Assembly: GCA_022799175.1 (NCBI GenBank)
Contig: JAAWNY010000004.1
Coordinates: forward strand, 23,343-87,342
DNA length: 64,000 bases
DNA from: Lachnospiraceae bacterium
Lineage (GTDB): Bacteria > Bacillota > Clostridia > Lachnospirales > Lachnospiraceae
Reading direction: 5' to 3'
The notes beneath the pieces are model-generated. The model was not told the DNA's origin. It was given only the letters and a program-made list of their open reading frames with translations, and made no database searches. Positions 1 through 9,365 of this stretch are shown one piece after another (within the stretch, counting starts at the first letter, position 1; every line of letters begins with the position of its first letter). The position numbers and the translations under genes are program-made.

Positions 1-453
1 GTAGAGGAAATGCCAGGATCGGGAATGCCAGAAGCCAGTGCATTGGGGGATCAGTCTATGCATATTAATGCGGTGATCTATAATGCTCTGAGTATTTATG
101 ATAATTTGTCCCGGGCTTATCAAATGGAATTGGGACTGGACAGAGAGCTGTTGTTGGCTTGCGCAATCTGCCATGATATTGGAAAACCTTACGAATACAA
201 TCAGGAGAACCGGGCCAGATGGTCAAAGAACAAAAAGCAGACAGGTTTTCCTAATGTGAGACATCCCGCTTACGGCGCGTTTATTGCATTGACAGCAGAA
301 CTGCCAGAAGAGGTGGTACATGTGTGTGCGAATCATTCTCCAGAAGGTCGTTTTGTCACCAGGAGTGGTTATGCAACGATTGTCCATTATGCGGATGATG
401 GCTCTTGGTTTTCTCTGGCTAGTTTATTTGACCTAGATATTCCTAAATTATAG
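1..453 (+). CDS. HD-domain phosphohydrolase, 5' end outside window
   Basis: The reading frame is open to the first base of the window, so the gene probably starts upstream. An ATG at 10 is available but has no visible ribosome binding site. Counted from that ATG, the metal-binding residues of an HD-fold phosphohydrolase are visible: His18, the His55-Asp56 pair in CHDIGKP, His85, His109 (NHSPEG) and Asp129/Asp130. Such proteins cleave phosphate esters of nucleotides or similar compounds with divalent metals. The substrate cannot be told from sequence. A cupin gene follows 54 bases downstream on the same strand. Confidence 0.7.
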   Translation, partial: VEEMPGSGMPEASALGDQSMHINAVIYNALSIYDNLSRAYQMELGLDRELLLACAICHDIGKPYEYNQENRARWSKNKKQTGFPNVRHPAYGAFIALTAELPEEVVHVCANHSPEGRFVTRSGYATIVHYADDGSWFSLASLFDLDIPKL

Positions 454-507
454 AGAAACGTAGTGATTTTATTGTTCTGAATGATTAAAAAGTAGAAGGA
501 GGAACGG

Positions 508-867
508 GTGGTTAGAAAACAAGAAGAGGTTTTGTCAGAGAGAAAACAAAGTCCGTTTCATGGGAAAGGCGATATCACGGTTCGAAATCTGTTAAATGGA
601 CCGGAAGAGCTGGATCATAAAGGCAGGGTATTTGCGCATACGACCGTTTATCCCGGATCTGCATTGGGATATCATGTTCATGAAAAGGAGTCGGAAACGT
701 ATTATATTTTGAGCGGACATGGCATGTTTAATGACAACGGGCATTTGGTTTTGGTATCTGCTGGTGATGTGACTTTTACCGGGGCAGGGCAAGGACACAG
801 TATAGAAGCTCTCGGAGAAGAACCTTTGGAGATGATTGCTCTGATCCTTTATCACGATGAAAAGTAA
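508..867 (+). CDS. Small single-domain cupin protein
   Basis: A 119-residue protein with a GTG start; AAGGAGG at 496-502 lies five bases upstream and fixes this start. The conserved cupin core is present: the metal-ligand block HVHEKESETYYILSG, then a glycine-rich turn, then a second block with GQGHSIEA. Cupins of this size bind a metal in a beta-barrel and act as small enzymes, isomerases or sensors. No residue specifies a substrate. It follows the HD-domain gene closely and may share its transcript. The next promoter and T-box leader begin just after its stop. Confidence 0.75.
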   Translation: MVRKQEEVLSERKQSPFHGKGDITVRNLLNGPEELDHKGRVFAHTTVYPGSALGYHVHEKESETYYILSGHGMFNDNGHLVLVSAGDVTFTGAGQGHSIEALGEEPLEMIALILYHDEK

Positions 868-876
868 AAAAGGATA

Positions 877-905
877 TTGACAAAAAGTAAAAAAAGGATT
901 AGGAT
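877..905 (+). promoter_or_regulatory. SigmaA promoter of the T-box/ABC transporter unit
   Basis: TTGACA at 877-882 and TAGGAT at 900-905 are separated by 17 bases. The -35 is a perfect consensus. It sits just upstream of the T-box leader, so transcription should start near 911. Confidence 0.6.
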
Positions 906-910
906 AATGG

Positions 911-1184
911 CTAATAGAATAAACCGTAGAAAAAGAGGAGTAAGCATTTTTCGGAAATTACAGAGAGCCGCAGGTGGTGGGATTGCGGTATGGACGGATT
1001 TGCCGAATGGGCTTTTGAGGGTAGTTTTGAAATCCAATAAGGAGAGTAGGAACTGACGGAGACCGCTACCGTTATCTTGCGGCGTATATGTCAGTATACG
1101 AAATAAGTGGGCTTTTTGCCAAGTTGAGTGGTATCGCGGATTCAATTCGTCTCAAGTGCAGTTTTTGCATTTGAGACTTTTTTT
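911..1184 (+). promoter_or_regulatory. T-box riboswitch leader, probable Trp specifier
   Basis: The leader shows the ordered T-box elements: a stem I start (GAGGAGTAAGC near 935), AGAGAG at 962-967 with the following GGTGG distal element, a specifier region, and the T-box sequence GTGGTATCGCGG at 1128-1139. An intrinsic terminator follows. By position relative to TTGAG, as in the B. subtilis glyQS leader (GGC, four bases, TTGAG), the specifier triplet is TGG at 1008-1010, which points to tRNA-Trp. Uncharged tRNA binding would favour readthrough into the importer genes. One caution: the T-box bulge reads TGGT, which pairs best with a discriminator A, whereas bacterial tRNA-Trp usually has G. 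Confidence 0.88.
1149..1184 (+). terminator. T-box regulated intrinsic terminator
   Basis: GTCTCAAGTGCA pairs with TGCATTTGAGAC, with a short T-rich loop, and is followed by a run of seven T. It lies directly after the T-box sequence and before the substrate-binding protein gene, the expected attenuator position. Confidence 0.85.
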
Positions 1185-1305
1185 GTTTCATAACAAAAAA
1201 AGTGTCCATTTAGGCCCCCCAAAGCATATGCGTGTTTATTTTATGACAAAATATCCAGACTAGAAAGAAAGCGGGCATTTTTCAATTGAGAAGGAGGAAA
1301 TAATT

Positions 1306-2412
1306 ATGAAAAAAAATGTGACAAAGATTTTGGCGATGGCAATGGCGGCAACCATGATGGTGGGATGTTCCTCGGAAAAACCGCAAGAAACAACAGCGGA
1401 TAACCAAAAAACCTCGGCTAATATAGCAGAAAATACAACCGATGGGAAAGTTACGAAAGAAGCAGTGAAAGAAAATACTGATGTGGCGGCAGAAGGAGCT
1501 TACACGATTGGTATCGGTCAGTTTGCAGAACATGGATCGCTTGACAACTGCCGGGAAGGATTTTTAAAAGGATTGGCTGAGGAAGGTATCATAGAAGGAC
1601 AAAATCTTACCATTCTGTATGAAAATGCCCAGACAGATGGCGGGACTTCCAGTCAGATTATGGCGAATTTTCTGGCGAAAGATGTGGATATGATTTGTGC
1701 CATTGCTACTCCGATAGCACAAAGTGCATACAGTGCGACGCGAGATGCGAAAATTCCGGTTATTTATACAGCGGTGACAGATCCTGTGTTAGCGGAGTTG
1801 GCCGGCGCAGATGGGACACCAGTGGGAGAGATCACTGGCACCAGCGATAAATTACCGGTGGAAGAGCAGCTGGAAATGATTCGTACCTTATTGCCAGATG
1901 CGAAGACGATCGGTATCTTATATAGCACCAGCGAGATTAATTCTGCTTCTACCATTGAAGAATATAAGGCGGCGGCTCCCCGATATGGTTTTGAGATTGT
2001 AGAGAGTGGGATCTCCGGTACGGCAGATATTCCGCTAGCGGCGGACAATCTGCTGGAAAAGGTGGATTGTTTGAATAACTTAACGGACAATACTGTAGTC
2101 AGCGTGCTGCCAATGATTCTGGATAAAGCGGCGAAGAAGAATATCCCGGTATTTGGCAGTGAAATTGAGCAGGTAAAAATTGGCTGTCTGGCTACGATGG
2201 GACTGGATTATGTGTCTTTAGGCGCTCAAACCGGACGGATGGCAGCTCAGGTGCTGAAGGGAGAAAAGAAGGCCAGTGAGATGAAGTTTGAGGTGATTAC
2301 AGAAGCGTCGTTTTATGGCAATACTAAGGTGGCAGAAAATCTAGGGCTGACAATTCCTAAAGAGTTGTCAGATGCGGCAGTGGAATTGTTTGATGAAATT
2401 ATCACGGAGTAA
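1306..2412 (+). CDS. ABC transporter substrate-binding lipoprotein (TrpX-like)
   Basis: This 368-residue protein has a lipoprotein signal peptide whose lipobox ends in VGC, so Cys21 would be lipidated after cleavage. The mature part is a periplasmic-binding-protein fold of the COG2984 type, starting TIGIGQFAEHGSLD and with a C-terminal lobe containing MGLDYVSLGAQTG. AAGGAGG precedes the ATG. The family captures aromatic amino acids in several Firmicutes (TrpX). Here the upstream T-box with a likely Trp specifier supports tryptophan as ligand, but this is inference from context. The permease and ATPase genes follow directly. Confidence 0.85.
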   Translation: MKKNVTKILAMAMAATMMVGCSSEKPQETTADNQKTSANIAENTTDGKVTKEAVKENTDVAAEGAYTIGIGQFAEHGSLDNCREGFLKGLAEEGIIEGQNLTILYENAQTDGGTSSQIMANFLAKDVDMICAIATPIAQSAYSATRDAKIPVIYTAVTDPVLAELAGADGTPVGEITGTSDKLPVEEQLEMIRTLLPDAKTIGILYSTSEINSASTIEEYKAAAPRYGFEIVESGISGTADIPLAADNLLEKVDCLNNLTDNTVVSVLPMILDKAAKKNIPVFGSEIEQVKIGCLATMGLDYVSLGAQTGRMAAQVLKGEKKASEMKFEVITEASFYGNTKVAENLGLTIPKELSDAAVELFDEIITE

Positions 2413-2495
2413 AGGAAAAAAGAATTGTAGAGGAATCATTCCAGTTATCAAAACACTTACCTAATTAAAATAGATAGAAAAAAACGGAGGAAGCT

Positions 2496-3428
2496 ATGTC
2501 AATTATTATTGGAATATTGGAAGAAGGGCTGATATATGCCATCCTGGCTTTAGGGGTTTATATCACCTACAAAATATTGGATTTTCCGGATTTGTCAGTG
2601 GACGGTACGTTCCCGTTGGGAGCAGCAGTTACTGCTATGCTGATTTTAAAGGATGTTCCTCCGCTGTTAACCTTGTTGTTGGCTTTTTTGGTGGGCGCAC
2701 TGGCTGGCTGTATAACGGGATTTATTCATGTAAAACTGCGGGTGCGAGATCTCTTATCTGGGATTATCATGATGACGGCATTATATTCGGTGAATCTGCG
2801 AATTGCGGGAAAGGCGAATTTGCCGATTTTCAGCAAGAAAACGATTTTTGATAATACTTTGCTGCAACAGATATTGCCAGAAGCAGGGAAGCCATATCGG
2901 GTGACTTTAATTTTGCTGCTGATTACTCTGCTTTGTAAGATTTTGCTGGATCAGTATTTGAATACTCGTTCGGGTTATCTGCTGCGGGCTGTGGGAGACA
3001 ATGACGGATTAGTCACCTCTTTGGCGAAGGATAAAGGTCTGGTCAAACTGGTTGGATTGGCAATTGCCAATGGTTTTGTGGCTCTGGCTGGCTGTGTATA
3101 TTGTCAGCAGAAAGGCTTTTTTGAGATCAGTACAGGTACGGGAGCGATCGTGATCGGATTGGCAAATGTAATTATTGGAACAAAACTGTTTAAAAATCTG
3201 CGATTACCCGGGTGGAGCGCTTCCTCCAAAAACGGGGAAAAGCGCCAGCGGGGAATGAAGGCCACGACAGCTGTGATTTTGGGGTCTCTGGTGTATCGCG
3301 CTTGTGTGGCGCTGGCAATTGCTCTGGGAATGGCAGCGTCGGATCTGAAGCTGGTGACTTCCGTATTATTCCTCATCATCCTGGTGATGAGCAACCAGAA
3401 GGGAAAGAAGGTGACAGTCCATGCTTGA
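2496..3428 (+). CDS. ABC transporter permease (TrpY-like)
   Basis: A 310-residue, strongly hydrophobic protein with about eight to nine membrane segments, of the COG4120 branch related to branched-chain amino acid permeases. Conserved features include the early DFPDLSVDGTF block and the internal AVGDN segment. It would form the channel of the importer as a dimer. A GGAGG-like ribosome binding site precedes the ATG. The last eight bases overlap the ATPase gene, so the two are translationally coupled. A basic loop (KNGEKRQRG) before the last helices probably faces the cytoplasm. Confidence 0.85.
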   Translation: MSIIIGILEEGLIYAILALGVYITYKILDFPDLSVDGTFPLGAAVTAMLILKDVPPLLTLLLAFLVGALAGCITGFIHVKLRVRDLLSGIIMMTALYSVNLRIAGKANLPIFSKKTIFDNTLLQQILPEAGKPYRVTLILLLITLLCKILLDQYLNTRSGYLLRAVGDNDGLVTSLAKDKGLVKLVGLAIANGFVALAGCVYCQQKGFFEISTGTGAIVIGLANVIIGTKLFKNLRLPGWSASSKNGEKRQRGMKATTAVILGSLVYRACVALAIALGMAASDLKLVTSVLFLIILVMSNQKGKKVTVHA

Positions 3429-4194
3429 GTTAAAGCATATTCAAAAATATTATAATGCCGGAACCGTCCATGAAATGTGTATGTTTAACGACTTTTCGAT
3501 GAAAATTGCGGATGGAGAGTTTGTATCTGTAGTTGGCAGCAACGGTTCGGGAAAAACCTCTTTGCTGAATCTCATCTGCGGCAGCATTCCGTTGGACTCC
3601 GGAAGTATCTGCATGAATGATGTGGATATCACACACATGCCAGAGTACCGCCGTCAGCGCCGGATTGGACGTGTTTATCAGAATCCGGCCATGGGAACCT
3701 GTCCGAGTATGACGATTCTGGAAAATATGTCTCTGGCAGACAATAAGGGAAAGCCTTTTAATTTGCGGCGGGGAACCGATAAACGGAGAATTGATTTTTA
3801 CCGGGAACAACTTCGGTTTCTGGGATTGGGACTGGAGGATAAGTTATATGTAAAGGTAGGAGTGTTATCTGGCGGACAACGGCAGGCGATGGCCCTTTTG
3901 ATGTCTACCATGACCGATATCGAGTTCCTAATTTTAGATGAACACACAGCAGCGCTGGATCCGAAGACCGCAGAGACGATTATGGAGTTGACTGGCAAAG
4001 TGGTGCGGGAGAAGAACCTGACCACAATTATGGTAACGCACAATCTCCGCTATGCGGTGGAATACGGCAATCGCCTGGTGATGATGCATCAGGGGCAAGC
4101 AATCCTGGATGAAAAAGGAGAGGCGAAGGCATCCATTCGGATTGAGGATATTTTAGACAAGTTTAATGAAATTAGTATTGAGTGTGGGAATTAA
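3421..4194 (+). CDS. ABC transporter ATP-binding protein (TrpZ-like)
   Basis: A 257-residue ATPase with all ABC motifs: Walker A GSNGSGKTS at residues 39-47 (Lys45), signature LSGGQRQAM, Walker B FLILDEH and the switch His in MVTHN. It energises the importer formed with the two preceding gene products. Its ATG lies eight bases before the permease stop. It belongs to the COG1101 group that pairs with COG2984 and COG4120 proteins. Walker B carries DEH with a histidine after the catalytic Glu, normal for this group. No clear terminator follows; the next 670 bases contain a large palindrome. Confidence 0.88.
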   Translation: MLELKHIQKYYNAGTVHEMCMFNDFSMKIADGEFVSVVGSNGSGKTSLLNLICGSIPLDSGSICMNDVDITHMPEYRRQRRIGRVYQNPAMGTCPSMTILENMSLADNKGKPFNLRRGTDKRRIDFYREQLRFLGLGLEDKLYVKVGVLSGGQRQAMALLMSTMTDIEFLILDEHTAALDPKTAETIMELTGKVVREKNLTTIMVTHNLRYAVEYGNRLVMMHQGQAILDEKGEAKASIRIEDILDKFNEISIECGN

Positions 4195-4297
4195 TTCATG
4201 TTTTCATAATGGCACGCCTGAAAGAAAGGCGCGCGACGCACGTCATTATCAAAAGAGGAAGCCATATTATCGATTACGCTTGGGGAATGTTCCAGCC

Positions 4298-4678
4298 TTG
4301 GAGAAATGATAGGAGATATTCAGTCTTCCAGCCAATGTCATTTAGATTAAAGAAACGAGAAAATCAGCCAAGGAAGAGGGGAGAGAAGCAACAAGAAATT
4401 ATCTGTGATATTTTGATTTTGCAGAGATTTAGAAGTCCTTAAATCCCTGAATTTGGCGTTGAAACGAAAATATACACTGTTTGAGCGGAGCGAGTTTGTA
4501 TATTTTCGTTTCGTTTTTAGCAAAAGTCAGGGGTTTTAGGACTTCTTAATCTCGAAACTGGAAAAAGGAGCAGATAATTTCTTGTTGCTTCTCTCCCCTT
4601 TTCCTTGGCGTACCCTTTGCCACTGCTTATCTAAATGACATTGGCTAGCAGACGGATTATCCCCATTATTTCTCCAAA
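4298..4678. repeat. Large imperfect palindrome, possible MITE or foldback element
   Basis: The two halves are near reverse complements. The 29-base block 4377-4405 matches 4571-4599 exactly, 4330-4347 matches 4629-4646 exactly, and the centre is a perfect 16-bp hairpin (4461-4476 with 4497-4512) around a 20-base loop. Shorter matches (AGAAGTCC with GGACTTCT; TTGGAGAAAT with ATTTCTCCAA) lie between and outside these, and weak similarity may reach about 4270 and 4705. No protein in this stretch looks real. The structure resembles a decayed foldback/MITE element, or a DNA source of a long hairpin RNA. Target-site duplications were not identified. Confidence 0.8.
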
Positions 4679-4761
4679 GCGCACTGCTGAAACCACTAGC
4701 TGACATTGCATCTGACTCATAACAGTTTTTCTTTTGTTCGAAAGTAAGTTCGATAAATCGC

Positions 4762-4791
4762 TTGCATTTTCCCCTTCTTTTTGTGTATAAT
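4762..4791 (+). promoter_or_regulatory. SigmaA promoter of parE/parC-like genes
   Basis: TTGCAT at 4762-4767 and a perfect TATAAT at 4786-4791, spaced by 18 bases. It gives a leader of about 70 bases before the ATG at 4867. Confidence 0.65.
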
Positions 4792-4866
4792 GGGAACATG
4801 CGTCTTCCGGCAGGTAAGAAGGAAGGCCAAACAGATTTGGATTCTGAACGGATAGGGAGGAATGTC

Positions 4867-6786
4867 ATGGCTAAGACACAATATAATGCGGACAGCATCA
4901 CTGTCTTAGAAGGGCTGGAAGCAGTTCGAAAACGACCAGGTATGTACATAGGAGGGGTTGGCACCAAAGGGCTGAACCATCTGATTTATGAGATTGTGGA
5001 CAATGCGGTGGATGAACATTTGGCCGGGTATTGCGACAAGATCCAAGTGATTTTGGAGGCGGATGGTTCTTGCACTGTGAAGGACAGTGGCCGTGGTATC
5101 CCGGTAGAGATGCATAAGAAAGGTATGTCTGCGGCAAGGATTGTATTTTCGACTTTACATGCCGGTGGAAAGTTTGATAATGAGGCTTATAAGACCAGCG
5201 GCGGATTGCACGGAGTGGGATCTTCCGTGGTCAATGCACTGTCAGCCCATATGGATATTCGAATTTACCGGGGTGGTCAGATTCATCATGATGCATATGA
5301 AAAAGGGCTGCCGGTGGTGGAATTGAAAGACGGATTGCTGCCAGTGGTGGGGAAGACAAAGCAGACGGGAACAGAGATCAATTTTTTGCCGGATGGAGAG
5401 ATCTTTGAGCGGACGCGATTTAAGGCAGACTGGCTGAAAAGTCGTCTACATGAGACAACATATTTGAATCCGGGACTGACCATTTCCTATGAGAATCGAC
5501 GTCAGGGAGAGGAGGAGACGGTACTTTTCCATGAACCGGAGGGATTGGTGGCCTATGTAAAGGAGATTAACAGTGGCAAGAATGTTATTCATGATCCCAT
5601 CTATGTAAAAGATAGACAGGAGGGGATCGAGGTTGAACTGGCAATACAGTTTGTAGATACCTTTGAGGAGAATATTCTGGGCTTTTGTAATAATATTTTC
5701 ACGCAGGAGGGTGGCACACATCTAGTTGGCTTTAAGACCCGCTTTACACAGATGATCAATTCTTATGCTAGAGAGTTAGGAATTCTAAAGGAAAAAGACC
5801 CGAATTTCACGGGGACAGATACACGCAATGGAATGACGGCTATCGTTGCAGTCAAACATCCCGATCCGATCTTTGAAGGGCAGACCAAGACTAAACTGGC
5901 GAGCGCGGATGCCACAAAAGCCGTATTTGCGGTCAGTGGAGATCGGTTGCAGCATTATTTTGACCGCAATGTGGAGGTGCTTAAAGGAATTATCGCCTGT
6001 GCGGAGAAGTCGGCAAAGATTCGCAAGGCGGAGGAGAAAGCCCGCACTAATATGCTGACCAAATCAAAGTTTTCCTTCGACAGCAACGGCAAGCTGGCAA
6101 ACTGCGAGAGTCGGGATGCCGAAAAATGCGAGATCTTTATCGTGGAGGGAGATTCGGCTGGTGGTTCCGCCAAGACGGCCCGCAACCGGATGTATCAAGC
6201 GATTTTACCAATCCGGGGAAAGATTCTCAATGTCGAAAAAGCCTCTATGGATAAGGTGCTGGCGAATGCGGAGATCAAGACCATGATCAATGCTTTTGGT
6301 TGCGGTTTTTCAGAAGGATATGGCAATGATTTTGATCTGGCCAAGTTGCGTTACCACAAGATTATTCTGATGACGGATGCAGATGTGGACGGCAGCCATA
6401 TTGATACATTGCTTTTGACTTTTCTATATCGGTTTATGCCGGATCTGATTTACAATGGGCATGTGTTTATTGCCATGCCGCCACTTTATAAAGTGATTCC
6501 CGGTCGGGGGCAGGAACAATATCTGTATGATGATAAGGAGTTGGAGCGGTATCGGAAGAGCCATAGCGGGGAATTTCGGTTACAGCGATATAAAGGTCTG
6601 GGTGAGATGGATCCAGAGCAGCTGTGGGAGACGACATTGGATCCGGAGCGACGGGTGTTAAAGCGTGTGGAGATCGAGGATGCACGGCTGGCCTCAGAGG
6701 TGACAGAAATGCTGATGGGCAGTGAGGTGCCGCCTCGGAGAAAGTTTATCCATGACCATGCAGATGAGGCGGAGATCGATGCATAA
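4867..6786 (+). CDS. parE: Type IIA topoisomerase subunit B (ParE-like)
   Basis: A 639-residue ATPase subunit. The GHKL domain shows GLEAVRKRPGMYIG, EIVDNAVDE and HGVGSSVVNAL; the TOPRIM part shows EGDSAGGSA and DADVDGSHID; the C-terminal tail has RYKGLGEMDPEQLWETT. I chose the ATG at 4867 because GGGAGG stands just before it and homologues begin near YNADSI; the frame is open 105 bases further upstream but that stretch contains the promoter. With the following gene it forms a topoisomerase IV or a second gyrase. It is not beside dnaA/recF, and YNADSI resembles ParE, but GyrB cannot be fully excluded. Confidence 0.8.
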   Translation: MAKTQYNADSITVLEGLEAVRKRPGMYIGGVGTKGLNHLIYEIVDNAVDEHLAGYCDKIQVILEADGSCTVKDSGRGIPVEMHKKGMSAARIVFSTLHAGGKFDNEAYKTSGGLHGVGSSVVNALSAHMDIRIYRGGQIHHDAYEKGLPVVELKDGLLPVVGKTKQTGTEINFLPDGEIFERTRFKADWLKSRLHETTYLNPGLTISYENRRQGEEETVLFHEPEGLVAYVKEINSGKNVIHDPIYVKDRQEGIEVELAIQFVDTFEENILGFCNNIFTQEGGTHLVGFKTRFTQMINSYARELGILKEKDPNFTGTDTRNGMTAIVAVKHPDPIFEGQTKTKLASADATKAVFAVSGDRLQHYFDRNVEVLKGIIACAEKSAKIRKAEEKARTNMLTKSKFSFDSNGKLANCESRDAEKCEIFIVEGDSAGGSAKTARNRMYQAILPIRGKILNVEKASMDKVLANAEIKTMINAFGCGFSEGYGNDFDLAKLRYHKIILMTDADVDGSHIDTLLLTFLYRFMPDLIYNGHVFIAMPPLYKVIPGRGQEQYLYDDKELERYRKSHSGEFRLQRYKGLGEMDPEQLWETTLDPERRVLKRVEIEDARLASEVTEMLMGSEVPPRRKFIHDHADEAEIDA

Positions 6787-6807
6787 AAGGACGAGGATGG
6801 AGAATCT

Positions 6808-9042
6808 ATGGCAGAGAAAATTTTGACAACGGAATTTTCAGAGGAGATGCAGCGGAGCTATCTGAATTATTCTATGAGCGTGATTACGGCACGGGCGATT
6901 CCCGATGCCAGGGACGGGTTAAAGCCAGTGCAAAGACGAGTGCTTTATGATATGAGTGAGTTGCGGTTAGGACACGATAAACCGCACCGTAAGTCGGCGC
7001 GTATCGTCGGCGATACAATGGGTAAATATCATCCTCATGGTGACAGCTCCATCTATGAGACGCTGGTGGTTTTGTCTCAGGATTTCAAAAAAGGGATGGC
7101 ATTGGTGGATGGACATGGGAATTTTGGCTCCATTGAGGGTGACGGAGCGGCGGCCATGCGTTATACGGAGGCCAGACTGAGAAAATTTGCAGAGGAGGTC
7201 TATCTAAAAGATCTGGATAAGACTGTGAATTTTGTTTCCAATTATGATGAGTCAGAGAAGGAGCCGGAGGTATTGCCAGTGCGGGTTCCCAACCTGCTCA
7301 TCAATGGTTCGGAAGGCATTGCCGTAGGTATGAGCACTAGTATCCCGCCACACAATCTTGGCGAAGTGATTGACTTAGTGCAGGCTTATATCGAACATCC
7401 TGAAATGACAACACAGGAGATGATGGAATATTTGCCGGGACCGGATTTCCCGACTGGCGGCATCATTGCCAACAAGAGCGGGCTGGCAGAGATCTATGAG
7501 ACCGGTGTGGGGAAAATCAAGCTGCGTGGTAAGCTGGAGGTAGAGTTAGGGAGGCGACGCACAGATAAGGACAAACTGATTATCCGTGAGATTCCCTATA
7601 CGATGATTGGTGCTGGTATCAATAAATTCCTGATGGATGTGGCAGAGCTGGTGGAGAGCCGTAAGCTCACGGATGTGATAGACATTTCCAACCAGTCCAG
7701 CAAGGAAGGAATCCGTATTGTGCTGGAGCTCAAGCGTGATGCCGATGTGGAAAAGATCAAGAATATTCTTTATAAAAAGACAAAGTTGGAAGATACTTTT
7801 GGGGTCAACATGTTGGCGATCGCCAAAGGAAGACCGGAAACTTTGAGTCTGCAGGGGATTCTGAAAAATTATCTGGATTTTCAATATGAAAATGTCACCA
7901 GAAAATATCAGGCGCTTTTAGATAAAGAACTGGAAAGAAAGGAGATCCGCGAGGGGCTGATCCAGGCATGCGATGTGATCGATCTGATCATTGCTATTTT
8001 ACGGGGAGCGAAGAATCTAAAGGATGCCAAGGCGTGTCTGATGCAAGGAGACGTTTCCCGTATTCAATTTAAGCATCCGGGGTTTGAGGAAGATGCCAAA
8101 CGGTTGGCGTTTACGGAGAAACAGGCGACGGCAATTCTGGAGATGCGGCTTTATAAGCTGATTGGTCTGGAGATTTTGGCATTGCAAAAAGAGTATAAGG
8201 AGTGCTTAAAGAAAATTGCCGAATATCAGAAAATCTTGAAAAACCGCGAAAATATGAATCAGGTAATTAAAGAAGATCTGGAGAATATTAAAAAGGAGTT
8301 TGCCCAGCCTAGACGGACGCGGATAGAAGACGGGAAGGAAGCCATCTATGAGGAGAGCCCGATAGAAGTGCAGGAGGTGGTCTTTGTGATGGATAAATTC
8401 GGCTACTGTAAAATCCTTGACAAGACGACTTATGAACGAAATCGGGAGACGGTGGATGGGGAATATCGTCATATTCTTCCCTGTATGAATACGGATAAAC
8501 TCTGTGTTTTTACGGATAAGGGCAGTCTGCATCAGGTGAAACTGATGGATATCCCTTCGGGCAAGCTGCGGGACAAGGGTACACCGCTTGATAATGTAAG
8601 TAAATTTGATGGCAGCAAAGAAAACATCGTCTGGATGAGCAGTTGGGAGGCCATGGCCGGGCAGAAGCTTTTATTTGCCACAAAAATGGCACTTATCAAG
8701 GTAGTTCCGGCAATCGAATTTGTAACGAACAATCGGACTGTGGCGGCCACGAAGCTGCAGGAGGATGATGAGCTGGTGAGTGTACGTCCAGTAGGGACAG
8801 AATCGGAAGTGGTTTTGCAGACGAGCAATGATGTGTTTTTACGTTTTGCAATGGATGAAATTCCAGAGATGAAAAAGAATTCCCGTGGAGTGCGAGGAAT
8901 ACGGTTAGCAGTGGAGGAACGGCTGGAACAAGTATATTTTGTAGAAATGGAACCTGTGATTACTTATAAGAAGAAAGAAGTACATCTGAATCGAATGAAG
9001 ATAGGAAAAAGGGACGGGAAAGGGAACAAATTGCGGATATAA
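6808..9042 (+). CDS. parC: Type IIA topoisomerase subunit A (ParC-like)
   Basis: A 744-residue DNA breakage-rejoining subunit. The catalytic tyrosine is Tyr119 in AMRYTEARL. The quinolone-determining segment reads [10 protein letters not shown] with Ser80 and Glu84, the usual sensitive-type residues. The C-terminal third has the beta-propeller blades, with SRGVRGIRL as one recognisable blade motif. The canonical GyrA box QRRGGRG is not visible; only a GKRDGKG stretch occurs at the extreme C-terminus. This favours topoisomerase IV-type decatenation over true gyrase supercoiling. It starts 21 bases after the B subunit gene and should be co-transcribed. Confidence 0.8.
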   Translation: MAEKILTTEFSEEMQRSYLNYSMSVITARAIPDARDGLKPVQRRVLYDMSELRLGHDKPHRKSARIVGDTMGKYHPHGDSSIYETLVVLSQDFKKGMALVDGHGNFGSIEGDGAAAMRYTEARLRKFAEEVYLKDLDKTVNFVSNYDESEKEPEVLPVRVPNLLINGSEGIAVGMSTSIPPHNLGEVIDLVQAYIEHPEMTTQEMMEYLPGPDFPTGGIIANKSGLAEIYETGVGKIKLRGKLEVELGRRRTDKDKLIIREIPYTMIGAGINKFLMDVAELVESRKLTDVIDISNQSSKEGIRIVLELKRDADVEKIKNILYKKTKLEDTFGVNMLAIAKGRPETLSLQGILKNYLDFQYENVTRKYQALLDKELERKEIREGLIQACDVIDLIIAILRGAKNLKDAKACLMQGDVSRIQFKHPGFEEDAKRLAFTEKQATAILEMRLYKLIGLEILALQKEYKECLKKIAEYQKILKNRENMNQVIKEDLENIKKEFAQPRRTRIEDGKEAIYEESPIEVQEVVFVMDKFGYCKILDKTTYERNRETVDGEYRHILPCMNTDKLCVFTDKGSLHQVKLMDIPSGKLRDKGTPLDNVSKFDGSKENIVWMSSWEAMAGQKLLFATKMALIKVVPAIEFVTNNRTVAATKLQEDDELVSVRPVGTESEVVLQTSNDVFLRFAMDEIPEMKKNSRGVRGIRLAVEERLEQVYFVEMEPVITYKKKEVHLNRMKIGKRDGKGNKLRI

Positions 9043-9365
9043 AATTGCATAAAACAGCCATCCTTAATGTTTGTCATAAACCTGCTGCACACAACTTTTT
9101 AGAACGGTATCCTGCAGATTCTTGATGTGGCAGCGAAAACGTAGGGCGCTTTCAAGATTATGGACCAAAAAGTATGAGTGAGATAGACGAAAAAACGAAA
9201 GATGTACGCTCTACAAATACAAATGTATTTTTCTGACGAATAAGTATTGATTTTTTTCCCAATATGAGATAGGATAATCAAAGCTTAAAAAGCAAAAAAA
9301 GTTATTCTCTCTGTCGCTGCTTTGCCAGCCAAGTGAGAGCAATCAAAAATGAGGAGATAATCATT
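9043..9365 (+). other. 323-base intergenic region before asd
   Basis: No gene is seen. A weak AT-rich hairpin (AAATAC/GTATTT with a T-run, about 9216-9232) could end the topoisomerase transcript. A SigmaA-like promoter lies at 9247-9275. I looked for lysine riboswitch elements, which often precede asd in Firmicutes, and do not see them. Confidence 0.5.
9247..9275 (+). promoter_or_regulatory. Probable SigmaA promoter of asd
   Basis: TTGATT at 9247-9252 and TAGGAT at 9270-9275 with a 17-base spacer, about 90 bases upstream of the asd start. Confidence 0.45.

Larger units (their letters stand above)
4195..4866. other. 672-base intergenic region between importer and topoisomerase genes
   Basis: The region holds the palindrome at 4298-4678 and a SigmaA promoter at 4762-4791. 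Near 4216 a small CGCCT/AGGCG hairpin follows the ATPase stop but has no T-run, so it is not a clear terminator. Short open frames here, such as 4182-4442, lack a ribosome binding site and any recognisable protein feature, and I do not call them genes. Confidence 0.7.

Noticed and set aside
852..1145. 97-codon minus-strand open frame
   Set aside because: It lies over the T-box leader, which explains the sequence.
4216..4232. Terminator after the ABC ATPase gene
   Set aside because: A five-bp stem only, with no T-run.
4182..4442. 86-codon open frame after the ABC ATPase gene
   Set aside because: It overlaps the palindrome arm, has no ribosome binding site and shows no protein-like composition.
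9043..9365. Lysine riboswitch before asd
   Set aside because: The expected conserved elements are not found; only a promoter and a weak AT hairpin are seen.
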